The translations under genes were made by a program, and so were the position numbers. A stretch of 17,859 bases of DNA, taken from Comamonadaceae bacterium (GTDB lineage Bacteria; Pseudomonadota; Gammaproteobacteria; Burkholderiales; Burkholderiaceae_C). Under the pieces are notes generated by a model. It searched no databases and had not been told where the DNA came from. It saw only the letters and a program-made list of their open reading frames with translations. Location of the stretch: assembly GCA_947374705.1 (NCBI GenBank), contig CANCDA010000029.1:1-17859 (forward strand). Direction: 5' to 3'. Shown here piece by piece: positions 1-7,338 of the stretch; position 1 is the stretch's first letter; each line of letters opens with the position of its first letter.

Positions 1-486
1 GAAGAAGAAATTCGCGGCATGCTCAAGCTGGCTTACCCGGACGAGATCGTCAAGGCCAAAGGTCTGACGGCTGCTCGCACCCAAGCCATGCTGTTTGATG
101 GCCGCAGTGGCGACGCATTTGAGCGCCCCACCACGGTCGGCTACATGCACGTGCTCAAGCTTCACCACTTGGTGGACGACAAGATGCATGTGCGTTCAAC
201 CGGGCCTTACAGCTTGGTCACGCAGCAGCCCCTGGGCGGCAAGGCGCAGTTTGGTGGACAGCGTTTCGGCGAGATGGAGGTCTGGGCGCTCGAAGCCTAT
301 GGCGCCGCCTACACGCTGCAAGAAATGCTCACCGTCAAGTCAGACGACGTGCAGGGCCGTACCAAGGTCTATGAAAACATCGTCAAAGGTGAGCACGCCA
401 TTGAGGCGGGCATGCCCGAGTCGTTCAACGTGTTGGTCAAAGAGATTCGCTCTTTGGGCCTGGACATTGAATTGACGCGTTCCTGA
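1..486 (+). CDS. rpoB: RNA polymerase beta subunit, C-terminal part (5' end outside window)
   Basis: This is the last 161 codons of the beta subunit of DNA-directed RNA polymerase, open from base 1 and ending in TGA at 484-486. The visible part carries the conserved C-terminal segment of the family: a substrate-flap/clamp-linking region with GQRFGEMEVWALEAYGAAYT, then the TLQEMLTVKSDDV stretch and the terminal helix before the stop. These regions contact the beta' subunit and the clamp. The gene lies 75 nt upstream of rpoC in the usual bacterial rpoBC order, so the two are surely co-transcribed. Reading starts at base 1 in frame 1; the first Met in the window is internal, not a start. No oddity is seen in the visible part. 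Confidence 0.98.
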   Translation, partial: EEEIRGMLKLAYPDEIVKAKGLTAARTQAMLFDGRSGDAFERPTTVGYMHVLKLHHLVDDKMHVRSTGPYSLVTQQPLGGKAQFGGQRFGEMEVWALEAYGAAYTLQEMLTVKSDDVQGRTKVYENIVKGEHAIEAGMPESFNVLVKEIRSLGLDIELTRS

Positions 487-494
487 AACCTTGC

Positions 495-532
495 GGGACA
501 GACCAGGATTGCATCGCAATCTGCTCTGTCCT
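495..532 (+). promoter_or_regulatory. RNA hairpin in the rpoB-rpoC spacer
   Basis: The 75-nt spacer holds a nested inverted repeat. The outer stem is GGACAGA (496-502) with TCTGTCC (525-531). The inner stem is GATTGC (507-512) with GCAATC (516-521), closed by the 3-nt loop ATC. A small internal loop separates them. No T-run follows, so it is not an intrinsic terminator. It would fold in the rpoBC transcript just before the rpoC ribosome site (GAGGAAA at 548-554) and could be a processing or stability element. The pairing is seen; the role is inference. Confidence 0.55.
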
Positions 533-561
533 CAACTGATTAAATTTGAGGAAATAGGCAC

Positions 562-3500
562 ATGAAATCACTACTCGACCTGTTCAAGCAATTCACGCCG
601 GATGAGCATTTCGATGCCATCAAAATCGGCATGGCCTCGCCCGAGAAGATCCGTTCCTGGTCTTTCGGCGAAGTCAAGAAGCCTGAAACCATCAATTACC
701 GCACCTTCAAGCCTGAGCGTGATGGTCTGTTTTGCGCCAAAATTTTTGGCCCCATCAAAGACTACGAATGCCTGTGCGGCAAATACAAACGCCTCAAGCA
801 CCGTGGTGTCATCTGCGAGAAGTGCGGCGTTGAAGTCACACAGACCAAAGTGCGCCGTGAGCGCATGGGCCACATCGATCTGGCCGCACCTTGCGCCCAC
901 ATCTGGTTCCTGAAGTCCTTGCCGAGCCGTTTGGGTTTGGTGCTGGACATGACACTGCGGGATATCGAACGCGTGTTGTACTTTGAAGCTTACGTGGTGA
1001 CCGATCCCGGCATGACCCCGCTGAAGAAGTACAGCATCATGTCCGAGGACGACTACGACGCCAAGTTCAAGGAATACGGCGACGAGTTCACGGCCAAGAT
1101 GGGCGCTGAAGGCATCAAGGATTTGCTGCAAAGCATTGACATTGATGGTTCCATTGAGCGTTTGCGCAATGACGCGACCGGCTCCGAGCTGAAAATCAAG
1201 AAGAACACCAAGCGCCTTAAAGTGCTAGAAGCCTTCAAGAAGTCCGGCATCAAGCCCGAGTGGATGGTGCTGGAAGTGCTGCCTGTGTTGCCGCCAGACC
1301 TGCGCCCGCTCGTTCCCCTGGACGGTGGCCGCTTCGCGACCTCTGACCTGAACGACCTGTACCGCCGCGTCATCAACCGCAACAGCCGTCTGCGCCGTTT
1401 GCTGGAACTCAAAGCGCCCGAGATCATTGCGCGCAATGAGAAGCGCATGTTGCAAGAGGCGGTGGACTCGTTGCTGGACAACGGTCGTCGCGGCAAGGCC
1501 ATGACAGGCGCCAACAAGCGCGCGCTCAAGTCGCTGGCCGACATGATCAAAGGCAAGAGCGGTCGTTTCCGTCAGAACTTGCTGGGCAAACGGGTGGACT
1601 ACTCTGGCCGTTCGGTCATCGTGGTGGGCCCAACACTTAAATTGCATCAGTGCGGTCTGCCCAAGCTGATGGCGCTGGAATTGTTCAAACCTTTCATCTT
1701 CTCGCGCCTGGAAGCCATGGGCATTGCGACCACCATCAAGGCGGCGAAGAAAGAAGTTGAATCCGGCACGCCCGTGGTGTGGGACATCCTGGAAGAGGTC
1801 ATCAAAGAGCATCCCATCATGCTCAACCGTGCGCCCACCCTGCACCGTCTGGGCATCCAAGCCTTTGAGCCGATCCTGATTGAAGGCAAGGCCATTCAAT
1901 TGCACCCGCTGGTTTGCTCGGCCTTCAATGCCGACTTTGACGGCGATCAAATGGCCGTTCACGTGCCTTTGTCGGTAGAAGCGCAAATGGAAGCCCGCAC
2001 GCTGATGCTGGCTTCTAACAACGTGCTGTTCCCGGCCAATGGCGAGCCCTCCATCGTGCCGTCGCAAGACGTGGTGCTGGGTCTGTACTACACGACCCGT
2101 GAGCGCATCAACGGCAAAGGTGAAGGCCTGATTTTTTCGGATACGGGCGAAGTTCAGCGCGCACTCGATGCGGGCGAGGTCGAGCTCACCGCCAAGATTA
2201 ATGTGCGCCTGACCGAGTACACCAAAGACAAGGAAACCGGCGAGTTGACCGCTTCGACCAAGTTGTGGGAAACCACGGCGGGTCGTGCTTTGTTGAGCGA
2301 AATTTTGCCCAAGGGCCTGCCCTTTAGCAACATCAACAAGGCCTTGAAGAAGAAGGAAATCTCCAAACTCATCAACGTGTCGTTCCGCAAATGCGGTTTG
2401 AAAGAAACCGTGGTGTTCGCCGACAAGTTGCTGCAAAACGGTTTCCGTTTGGCCACCAAGTCCGGCATCTCGATTTGCATCGACGACATGCTGGTGCCCA
2501 ATGAAAAGCACGAGATCATTGAAGGCGCAGAGAAGGAAGTCAAAGACATTGAGCAGCAATACGTCTCGGGTCTGGTGACCTCTGGCGAACGCTACAACAA
2601 GGTGGTGGACATTTGGGGCAAGGCGGGTGACAAGGTTTCCAAGGTCATGATGGACCAGCTGCGCACCGAGAAGACCACGGATCGTCACGGCAAAACGGTG
2701 GACCAAGAGTCGTTCAACTCCATCTACATGATGGCCGACTCCGGTGCGCGCGGTTCAGCGGCACAGATTCGCCAGTTGGCCGGTATGCGGGGCTTGATGG
2801 CCAAGCCTGACGGCTCCATCATCGAGACGCCGATCACCGCGAACTTCCGCGAAGGTCTGAACGTGTTGCAGTACTTCATCTCCACCCACGGTGCTCGTAA
2901 GGGTCTGGCGGATACGGCGTTGAAGACGGCCAACTCGGGCTATCTGACGCGTCGTTTGGTGGACGTGACGCAAGACTTGGTGGTCATCGAGAACGACTGC
3001 GGCACGACCGACGGCGCACTCATGCGCGCCATTGTCGAAGGTGGCGAGGTGATTGAGTCCTTGCGTGACCGCATTCTGGGGCGTACCGTCGCTGACGACG
3101 TGCTGCACCCTGAGAACCGCGACGTGCTGGCCAAGGCCGGTGAGTTGCTGGACGAAGATCGCCTTGACGAACTCGAAGCCGCTGGTGTGGACGAAGTCAA
3201 AGTCCGCACCGCGCTGACCTGTGCCACCCGCTTTGGCTTGTGCGCAGCTTGCTATGGCCGCGACCTGGGCCGTGGTGGCCTCATCAATATTGGTGAAGCA
3301 GTGGGTGTGATTGCCGCCCAATCCATCGGCGAGCCTGGCACACAGCTGACCATGCGCACCTTCCACATCGGTGGTGCAGCGTCACGTGCGGCCATTGCCT
3401 CCAGCGTGGAAGCCAAGTCTAGCGGCATCATCAGCTTCAACGCCACGATGCGCTATGTGACCAATAGCAAAAAAGAGCTGGTGGTGATTGCCCGCTCCGG

Positions 3501-4770
3501 TGAAATCGTCATTCATGACGAGCATGGCCGTGAGCGTGAGCGCCACAAAGTGCCTTATGGCGCGGTGCTGACGGTCAAGGCCGACCAAGCCATCAAGGCG
3601 GGCGCGATTCTGGCCAACTGGGACCCGTTGACGCGCCCCATCATCACCGAATTCGCGGGCAAAGCGCAATTCGAAAATGTCGAAGAGGGCATGACGGTGG
3701 CCAAGCAGGTGGACGAAGTCACCGGCCTGTCCACCCTGGTTGTGATTGACCCGAAACGCCGTGGCTCAGCCAAGGTGATTCGTCCGCAGGTCAAGCTGAT
3801 TGACGCGAGCGGCAATGAAGTCAAGATCCCGGGCACTGATCACTCGGTGACCATTGGCTTCCCGGTCGGCGCCTTGATTCAAGTGCGTGACGGTATGGAT
3901 GTGGGCCCCGGCGAGGTGCTGGCCCGTATCCCGATTGAAGGCCAGAAAACGCGCGACATCACCGGCGGTTTGCCGCGTGTGGCCGAGTTGTTCGAAGCCC
4001 GCACACCGAAAGACAAAGGCATGCTGGCTGAAGTCACCGGTACGGTGTCCTTTGGTAAGGAAACCAAAGGCAAGGTTCGCTTGCAAATCACCGATCCCGA
4101 TGGCAAGGTGTGGGACGAGCTCATTCCGAAAGAGAAGAACATCCTGGTGCACGAAGGCCAGGTGGTCAACAAGGGCGAAAGCATTGTGGACGGCCCCGCC
4201 GATCCGCAAGACATCTTGCGTCTCTTGGGTTCGGAAGAACTGGCCCGCTACATCGTGGACGAAGTGCAGGACGTGTACCGTTTGCAAGGCGTGAAGATCA
4301 ACGACAAGCACATCGAAGTGATTGTTCGCCAAATGCTGCGCCGCATTGTGGTGGAAAGCGTGGGTGACTCCACCTACATTGCGGGTGAGCAGATCGAGCG
4401 CTCAGAGATGCTCAACACCAACGACGCTTTGCGCGCCGAAGGCAAGATCCCGGCAACGTTCACCAACTTGTTGCTGGGTATCACCAAGGCATCGCTGTCC
4501 ACTGACAGCTTCATCAGCGCGGCGTCCTTCCAGGAAACCACCCGCGTGCTGACCGAAGCCGCCATCATGGGCAAGCGCGATGAGCTGCGCGGTCTCAAAG
4601 AGAACGTCATTGTGGGTCGTTTGATTCCTGCCGGTACCGGCATGGCTTACCACGAAGCCCGCAAGGTACGCGAGAACATGGACGACGCCGAGCGTCGCGC
4701 CATTGCCGAAGCGGACGCTGCCGAGTTGGCCGGTGAGGTTGAAGTTGACGCCGGAGCCGCAGCGGAATAA
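562..4770 (+). CDS. rpoC: RNA polymerase beta' subunit
   Basis: Complete 1402-residue beta' subunit, close to the usual proteobacterial length. It forms the catalytic cleft of RNA polymerase with beta. The N-terminal zinc ribbon uses C70, C72, C85 and C88. The active-site loop NADFDGD is at residues 456-462, with D458, D460 and D462 to hold the catalytic magnesium. The second zinc site is C813, C887, C894 and C897, followed by the bridge-helix/trigger-loop region with the motif IGEAVGVIAAQSIGEPGTQL. The C-terminus ends in an acidic alanine-rich tail. The ATG at 562 has a good ribosome site, GAGGAAA at 548-554. The gene follows rpoB and is closed by an intrinsic terminator at about 4792-4829. 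Confidence 0.99.
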   Translation: MKSLLDLFKQFTPDEHFDAIKIGMASPEKIRSWSFGEVKKPETINYRTFKPERDGLFCAKIFGPIKDYECLCGKYKRLKHRGVICEKCGVEVTQTKVRRERMGHIDLAAPCAHIWFLKSLPSRLGLVLDMTLRDIERVLYFEAYVVTDPGMTPLKKYSIMSEDDYDAKFKEYGDEFTAKMGAEGIKDLLQSIDIDGSIERLRNDATGSELKIKKNTKRLKVLEAFKKSGIKPEWMVLEVLPVLPPDLRPLVPLDGGRFATSDLNDLYRRVINRNSRLRRLLELKAPEIIARNEKRMLQEAVDSLLDNGRRGKAMTGANKRALKSLADMIKGKSGRFRQNLLGKRVDYSGRSVIVVGPTLKLHQCGLPKLMALELFKPFIFSRLEAMGIATTIKAAKKEVESGTPVVWDILEEVIKEHPIMLNRAPTLHRLGIQAFEPILIEGKAIQLHPLVCSAFNADFDGDQMAVHVPLSVEAQMEARTLMLASNNVLFPANGEPSIVPSQDVVLGLYYTTRERINGKGEGLIFSDTGEVQRALDAGEVELTAKINVRLTEYTKDKETGELTASTKLWETTAGRALLSEILPKGLPFSNINKALKKKEISKLINVSFRKCGLKETVVFADKLLQNGFRLATKSGISICIDDMLVPNEKHEIIEGAEKEVKDIEQQYVSGLVTSGERYNKVVDIWGKAGDKVSKVMMDQLRTEKTTDRHGKTVDQESFNSIYMMADSGARGSAAQIRQLAGMRGLMAKPDGSIIETPITANFREGLNVLQYFISTHGARKGLADTALKTANSGYLTRRLVDVTQDLVVIENDCGTTDGALMRAIVEGGEVIESLRDRILGRTVADDVLHPENRDVLAKAGELLDEDRLDELEAAGVDEVKVRTALTCATRFGLCAACYGRDLGRGGLINIGEAVGVIAAQSIGEPGTQLTMRTFHIGGAASRAAIASSVEAKSSGIISFNATMRYVTNSKKELVVIARSGEIVIHDEHGRERERHKVPYGAVLTVKADQAIKAGAILANWDPLTRPIITEFAGKAQFENVEEGMTVAKQVDEVTGLSTLVVIDPKRRGSAKVIRPQVKLIDASGNEVKIPGTDHSVTIGFPVGALIQVRDGMDVGPGEVLARIPIEGQKTRDITGGLPRVAELFEARTPKDKGMLAEVTGTVSFGKETKGKVRLQITDPDGKVWDELIPKEKNILVHEGQVVNKGESIVDGPADPQDILRLLGSEELARYIVDEVQDVYRLQGVKINDKHIEVIVRQMLRRIVVESVGDSTYIAGEQIERSEMLNTNDALRAEGKIPATFTNLLLGITKASLSTDSFISAASFQETTRVLTEAAIMGKRDELRGLKENVIVGRLIPAGTGMAYHEARKVRENMDDAERRAIAEADAAELAGEVEVDAGAAAE

Positions 4771-4791
4771 TTCCGACTGGGCTTCTTAGAT

Positions 4792-4829
4792 AATGCGCCA
4801 AGCACCCTCATGGGGCTTGGCGCATTTTT
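4792..4829 (+). terminator. Intrinsic terminator of the rpoBC operon
   Basis: Arms AATGCGCCAAGC (4792-4803) and GCTTGGCGCATT (4815-4826) pair perfectly over 12 bp. Part of the loop can extend the stem (CCC 4805-4807 with GGG 4812-4814). The 3' arm runs into five T residues at 4825-4829. It lies 21 nt after the rpoC stop, as expected for the operon end. Confidence 0.9.
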
Positions 4830-4881
4830 CATGGTGGCTTGAAAAAGCGGATCGGCCTATCACTGGAGACACGGCACAACA

Positions 4882-5421
4882 ATGAGCAACACGGTTTTAA
4901 TCTGGGGGGGGGGTGCTGTGCTCTTGTTTTGGGGGGTGGGGGCTTACAACCGTCTCGTGCGCTTGCGTGCCTTGGCTATCGCTGCTTTTGCCCCGTTGCA
5001 CGCGCAATACGGGCAGTATGCCGCTTGGGTGCGAAGCAACTTTGAGTGCGAGGGTGATGGTGATCGGCAAAGCGCACGCACGGGTCTGATCAACGCGGCG
5101 TTGCAGTTTGAAGCCTCGCTCAAAGCAGCCCACACGCGCCCCTTGGACAGTCTGGTCATGCGTGCTTTAGATACAGCACATCAAATTTTGCATGCCGCCT
5201 GGGCCAACGTGTGCGGGGAACCTCAAGACCTGGCGGGAGAGCCATTGCCCGAGGATTTGCAAAAACAGTGGGCTCATATGGCATCACAAACTGAGCGTGA
5301 TAGAGCAGAGTTCAAGCATCGAATCCAGGATTACAACCATGGCATTCAACAGTTCCCGGCCAGCTTGATGGCCTGGATGTTCCGATTTAAACCCGCTGTC
5401 TGGGATGAAGAAATTGCATGA
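4882..5421 (+). CDS. LemA-family membrane protein
   Basis: Protein of 179 residues with an N-terminal membrane segment (about residues 5-21, rich in G, L, V and W) and a largely helical remainder. Two LemA signatures are visible: AYNRLVRLR at 21-29 directly after the membrane segment, and near the C-terminus DYNHGIQQFP at 150-159 followed by RFKP at 168-171, which matches the closing motif of the family. The middle is more diverged than in typical LemA proteins. LemA proteins are membrane-anchored with a helical domain outside or at the membrane; their biochemical role is not settled. The stop overlaps the rsmB start as ATGA (5418-5421), suggesting translational coupling. Codons 8-11 contain a run of ten G (4904-4913). 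The ribosome site is weak: GGAGA at 4864-4868 is rather far from the ATG. Confidence 0.75.
   Translation: MSNTVLIWGGGAVLLFWGVGAYNRLVRLRALAIAAFAPLHAQYGQYAAWVRSNFECEGDGDRQSARTGLINAALQFEASLKAAHTRPLDSLVMRALDTAHQILHAAWANVCGEPQDLAGEPLPEDLQKQWAHMASQTERDRAEFKHRIQDYNHGIQQFPASLMAWMFRFKPAVWDEEIA
4904..4913 (+). repeat. G10 homopolymer tract inside the start of the LemA-family gene
   Basis: Ten consecutive G residues cover codons 8-11 (Trp-Gly-Gly-Gly). A second G-rich patch, G6-T-G5, follows at 4931-4942. A change of one base in the tract would shift the frame and abolish the protein, so this is a possible slippage site; it is also a place where sequencing errors are common. With ten G the frame is open to the natural stop. 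Confidence 0.9.
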
Positions 5422-6743
5422 TGAGCACTGATACACCCCCCCCCTTGTGGCGACTGTTGCAGGGGGCCGCAGAGGTGCTGGCCAGCATACGTGCGGGTCA
5501 GTCCGGCACCGCCGCGCTGAATGCCGTGCTGCCTGAGTTGCGACCAGGCGTGCAGTCTTTGTCCTACCGGGTACTGCGCGAGCTGGGCCGTGCCGAAGTG
5601 CTGCGCCAGCAACTGGCAGCACGCAAACCCGCACCCGCCGTAGATGCACTGTTGTGCACAGCACTGGCGCTGGTGTGGGATGAAGCGGCTGCGCCGTACG
5701 ACAGTTTTACCCTGGTGAATCAAGCGGTAGAAGCCGCCAAACGCCATCGCGTGCTACAAGCGCAGGCGGGTTTTATCAATGGCTGTCTGCGCCGCTTCTT
5801 GCGTGAGCGCGAGGCCATGGTGGCGCAGAGTGAGCGGCAAGCTGTGGCCGTCTGGAATCACCCGGCCTGGTGGATCGAGCAGCTTCGACGGGAATACCCC
5901 GACCAGTGGCGCACCATTCTGCAAGCCAATAACACGCAGGCCCCGATGACCCTGCGCATCAACGCGAGAAAGACAAACCCAGAAAGCTATCTGACGCGCT
6001 TGCGTGACATGGGCCTGGAAGCCCGGACCGCAGGCGTCAATGGCATCACGCTGAACAAGCCGGTCAATGTGCATGCGCTGCCGGGCTTTGATGAGGGCTG
6101 GGTCTCAGTCCAAGACGCGGCAGCACAAATGGCCGCGCCACTCCTGCTCCAGGGCCTGAGCACCACCCCAGGCCTGCGGATTCTTGACGCCTGTGCTGCG
6201 CCCGGCGGCAAGACAGCGCATTTGCTGGAGTTATCGTCAGCCGAGGTCACGGCCCTGGACATCGATCCCCAACGCTGCACGCGCATCGAGCAAACATTGC
6301 AACGTTTGGGCTTGCAGGCCAAGGTCGTGGCGGCGGACGCGGCTCAGCCTAAGCAATGGTGGGATGGTGTTTTGTTTGACGCCATCTTGTTGGATGCGCC
6401 CTGCACCGCCTCGGGTATCGTGCGGCGTCACCCCGATGTGCGCTGGTTGCGCCGGGAGGGTGACGTAGCCCAGCTCGCAGCGCAGCAGCGCCGACTGCTA
6501 GAGACGCTTTGGCCCTTGCTCAAACCTGGTGGACGCATGCTGTTTTGCACCTGCTCGGTGTTCAAGGCAGAAGGGGAGCAGCAGATTCAAACGTTTCTTG
6601 CACGCAACACCCAAGCAGGTTTGCTGGTGTCCCCAGGCCATTTAATGCCAAGTATTGCAACCAGAAGTGATGTCGTCCCGGACAATGAGGCGATTGACCA
6701 TGATGGCTTCTATTACGCATTGCTGGAAAAACGCGCGACTTGA
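5418..6743 (+). CDS. rsmB: 16S rRNA m5C967 methyltransferase RsmB
   Basis: Protein of 441 residues that methylates a cytosine (C967 in E. coli numbering) of 16S rRNA using S-adenosylmethionine. An N-terminal NusB-like helical RNA-binding domain covers about residues 10-145. The Rossmann methyltransferase domain follows, with the SAM-binding motif DACAAPGGKT at 257-266, the DAPC motif with C329 and the TCS motif with C379. These two cysteines are the pair used by m5C RNA methyltransferases (C379 as nucleophile and C329 for release, by family knowledge). Length fits the family (E. coli about 430). The start is ATG 5418 or the adjacent ATG 5421, overlapping the stop of the LemA-family gene. A C9 tract lies in codons 7-9 counted from 5418. 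The 3' end overlaps the next gene by 44 nt. Confidence 0.95.
   Translation: MMSTDTPPPLWRLLQGAAEVLASIRAGQSGTAALNAVLPELRPGVQSLSYRVLRELGRAEVLRQQLAARKPAPAVDALLCTALALVWDEAAAPYDSFTLVNQAVEAAKRHRVLQAQAGFINGCLRRFLREREAMVAQSERQAVAVWNHPAWWIEQLRREYPDQWRTILQANNTQAPMTLRINARKTNPESYLTRLRDMGLEARTAGVNGITLNKPVNVHALPGFDEGWVSVQDAAAQMAAPLLLQGLSTTPGLRILDACAAPGGKTAHLLELSSAEVTALDIDPQRCTRIEQTLQRLGLQAKVVAADAAQPKQWWDGVLFDAILLDAPCTASGIVRRHPDVRWLRREGDVAQLAAQQRRLLETLWPLLKPGGRMLFCTCSVFKAEGEQQIQTFLARNTQAGLLVSPGHLMPSIATRSDVVPDNEAIDHDGFYYALLEKRAT
5436..5444 (+). repeat. C9 homopolymer tract at the start of rsmB
   Basis: Nine consecutive C residues encode three prolines near the N-terminus of RsmB. Slippage here would truncate RsmB. 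It lies about 520 nt downstream of the G10 tract in the preceding, overlapping gene. Confidence 0.9.
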
Positions 6744-7338
6744 TGGGGTCAGGCTGTTGCTTTGCGCCTTGCTTTTGTGGGGTGGCGGCCTCCAAGCCTT
6801 GCGCGCAGAGACCAATTTGCCCGAGATTTCCGGCCTGAGGTTCGAGCGCAGTGCGGAAAACTTGACGCTGACGGCGCAGCTTAAATTTGATTTACCCACA
6901 GCGGTTGAAGAAGCCTTGCTCAAAGGCATTCCCGTCATCTTTGTTGCAGAGGCCGATGTTTACCGTGAGCGCTGGTACTGGACAGACAAAAAAATAAGCA
7001 GAACCGAGCGTCACATGCGACTGGTGTACCAGCCGTTGACGCGCCGATGGCGGCTCGTGGTCGGAGCGGGCGTGATCGCCAATAACGGCATTGGCGTTGC
7101 GTTGAACCAATCCTTCGATTCGCTTGACGATGCCTTGAATGCGATTCGGCGATTCTCCGGCTGGCGTATCGCAACCCAGATTGAACTGGAGCCCGGTGAG
7201 CGGCACCGGGTCGAATTCCGATTCCGCTTGGACGCTTCGCAGCTTCCGCGTCCACTTCAAATTGGCACCTTAGGTCAAAGTGAGTGGGCCTTGAGCCTCT
7301 CGGCAACCCAGAAATTCTTGCCGGAGAGCTTGAAGTGA
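6700..7338 (+). CDS. DUF4390 exported protein
   Basis: Protein of 212 residues recognised as the DUF4390 type by its sequence (segments such as FDLPTAVEEALLKGIPVIFV and WRIATQIELEPGERHRVEFRFRLD) and by its fixed place between rsmB and ntrY in Burkholderiales. Residues 17-36 look like a signal peptide or anchor with a likely cut after ALRA (36/37), so the protein is probably periplasmic. Function is unknown; its place before an NtrY kinase suggests an envelope-linked accessory role, which is inference. An earlier in-frame ATG at 6655 exists, but 6700 is preferred: GAGG at 6687-6690 lies at the right distance, and it places the basic residues directly before the hydrophobic stretch. The start overlaps rsmB by 44 nt; the stop overlaps the ntrY start. 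Confidence 0.8.
   Translation: MMASITHCWKNARLDGVRLLLCALLLWGGGLQALRAETNLPEISGLRFERSAENLTLTAQLKFDLPTAVEEALLKGIPVIFVAEADVYRERWYWTDKKISRTERHMRLVYQPLTRRWRLVVGAGVIANNGIGVALNQSFDSLDDALNAIRRFSGWRIATQIELEPGERHRVEFRFRLDASQLPRPLQIGTLGQSEWALSLSATQKFLPESLK

Noticed and set aside
1225..2706. Long open frame of 493 codons on the minus strand inside rpoC
   Set aside because: It is fully antisense to the strongly conserved rpoC and its product is His/Gln/Arg-rich, as expected of a shadow frame in GC-rich DNA.
7284..7334. Longer ntrY starting at GTG 7284
   Set aside because: GTG 7335 overlaps the previous stop and has GGAGAG at ideal spacing; the extra 17 residues have no support.
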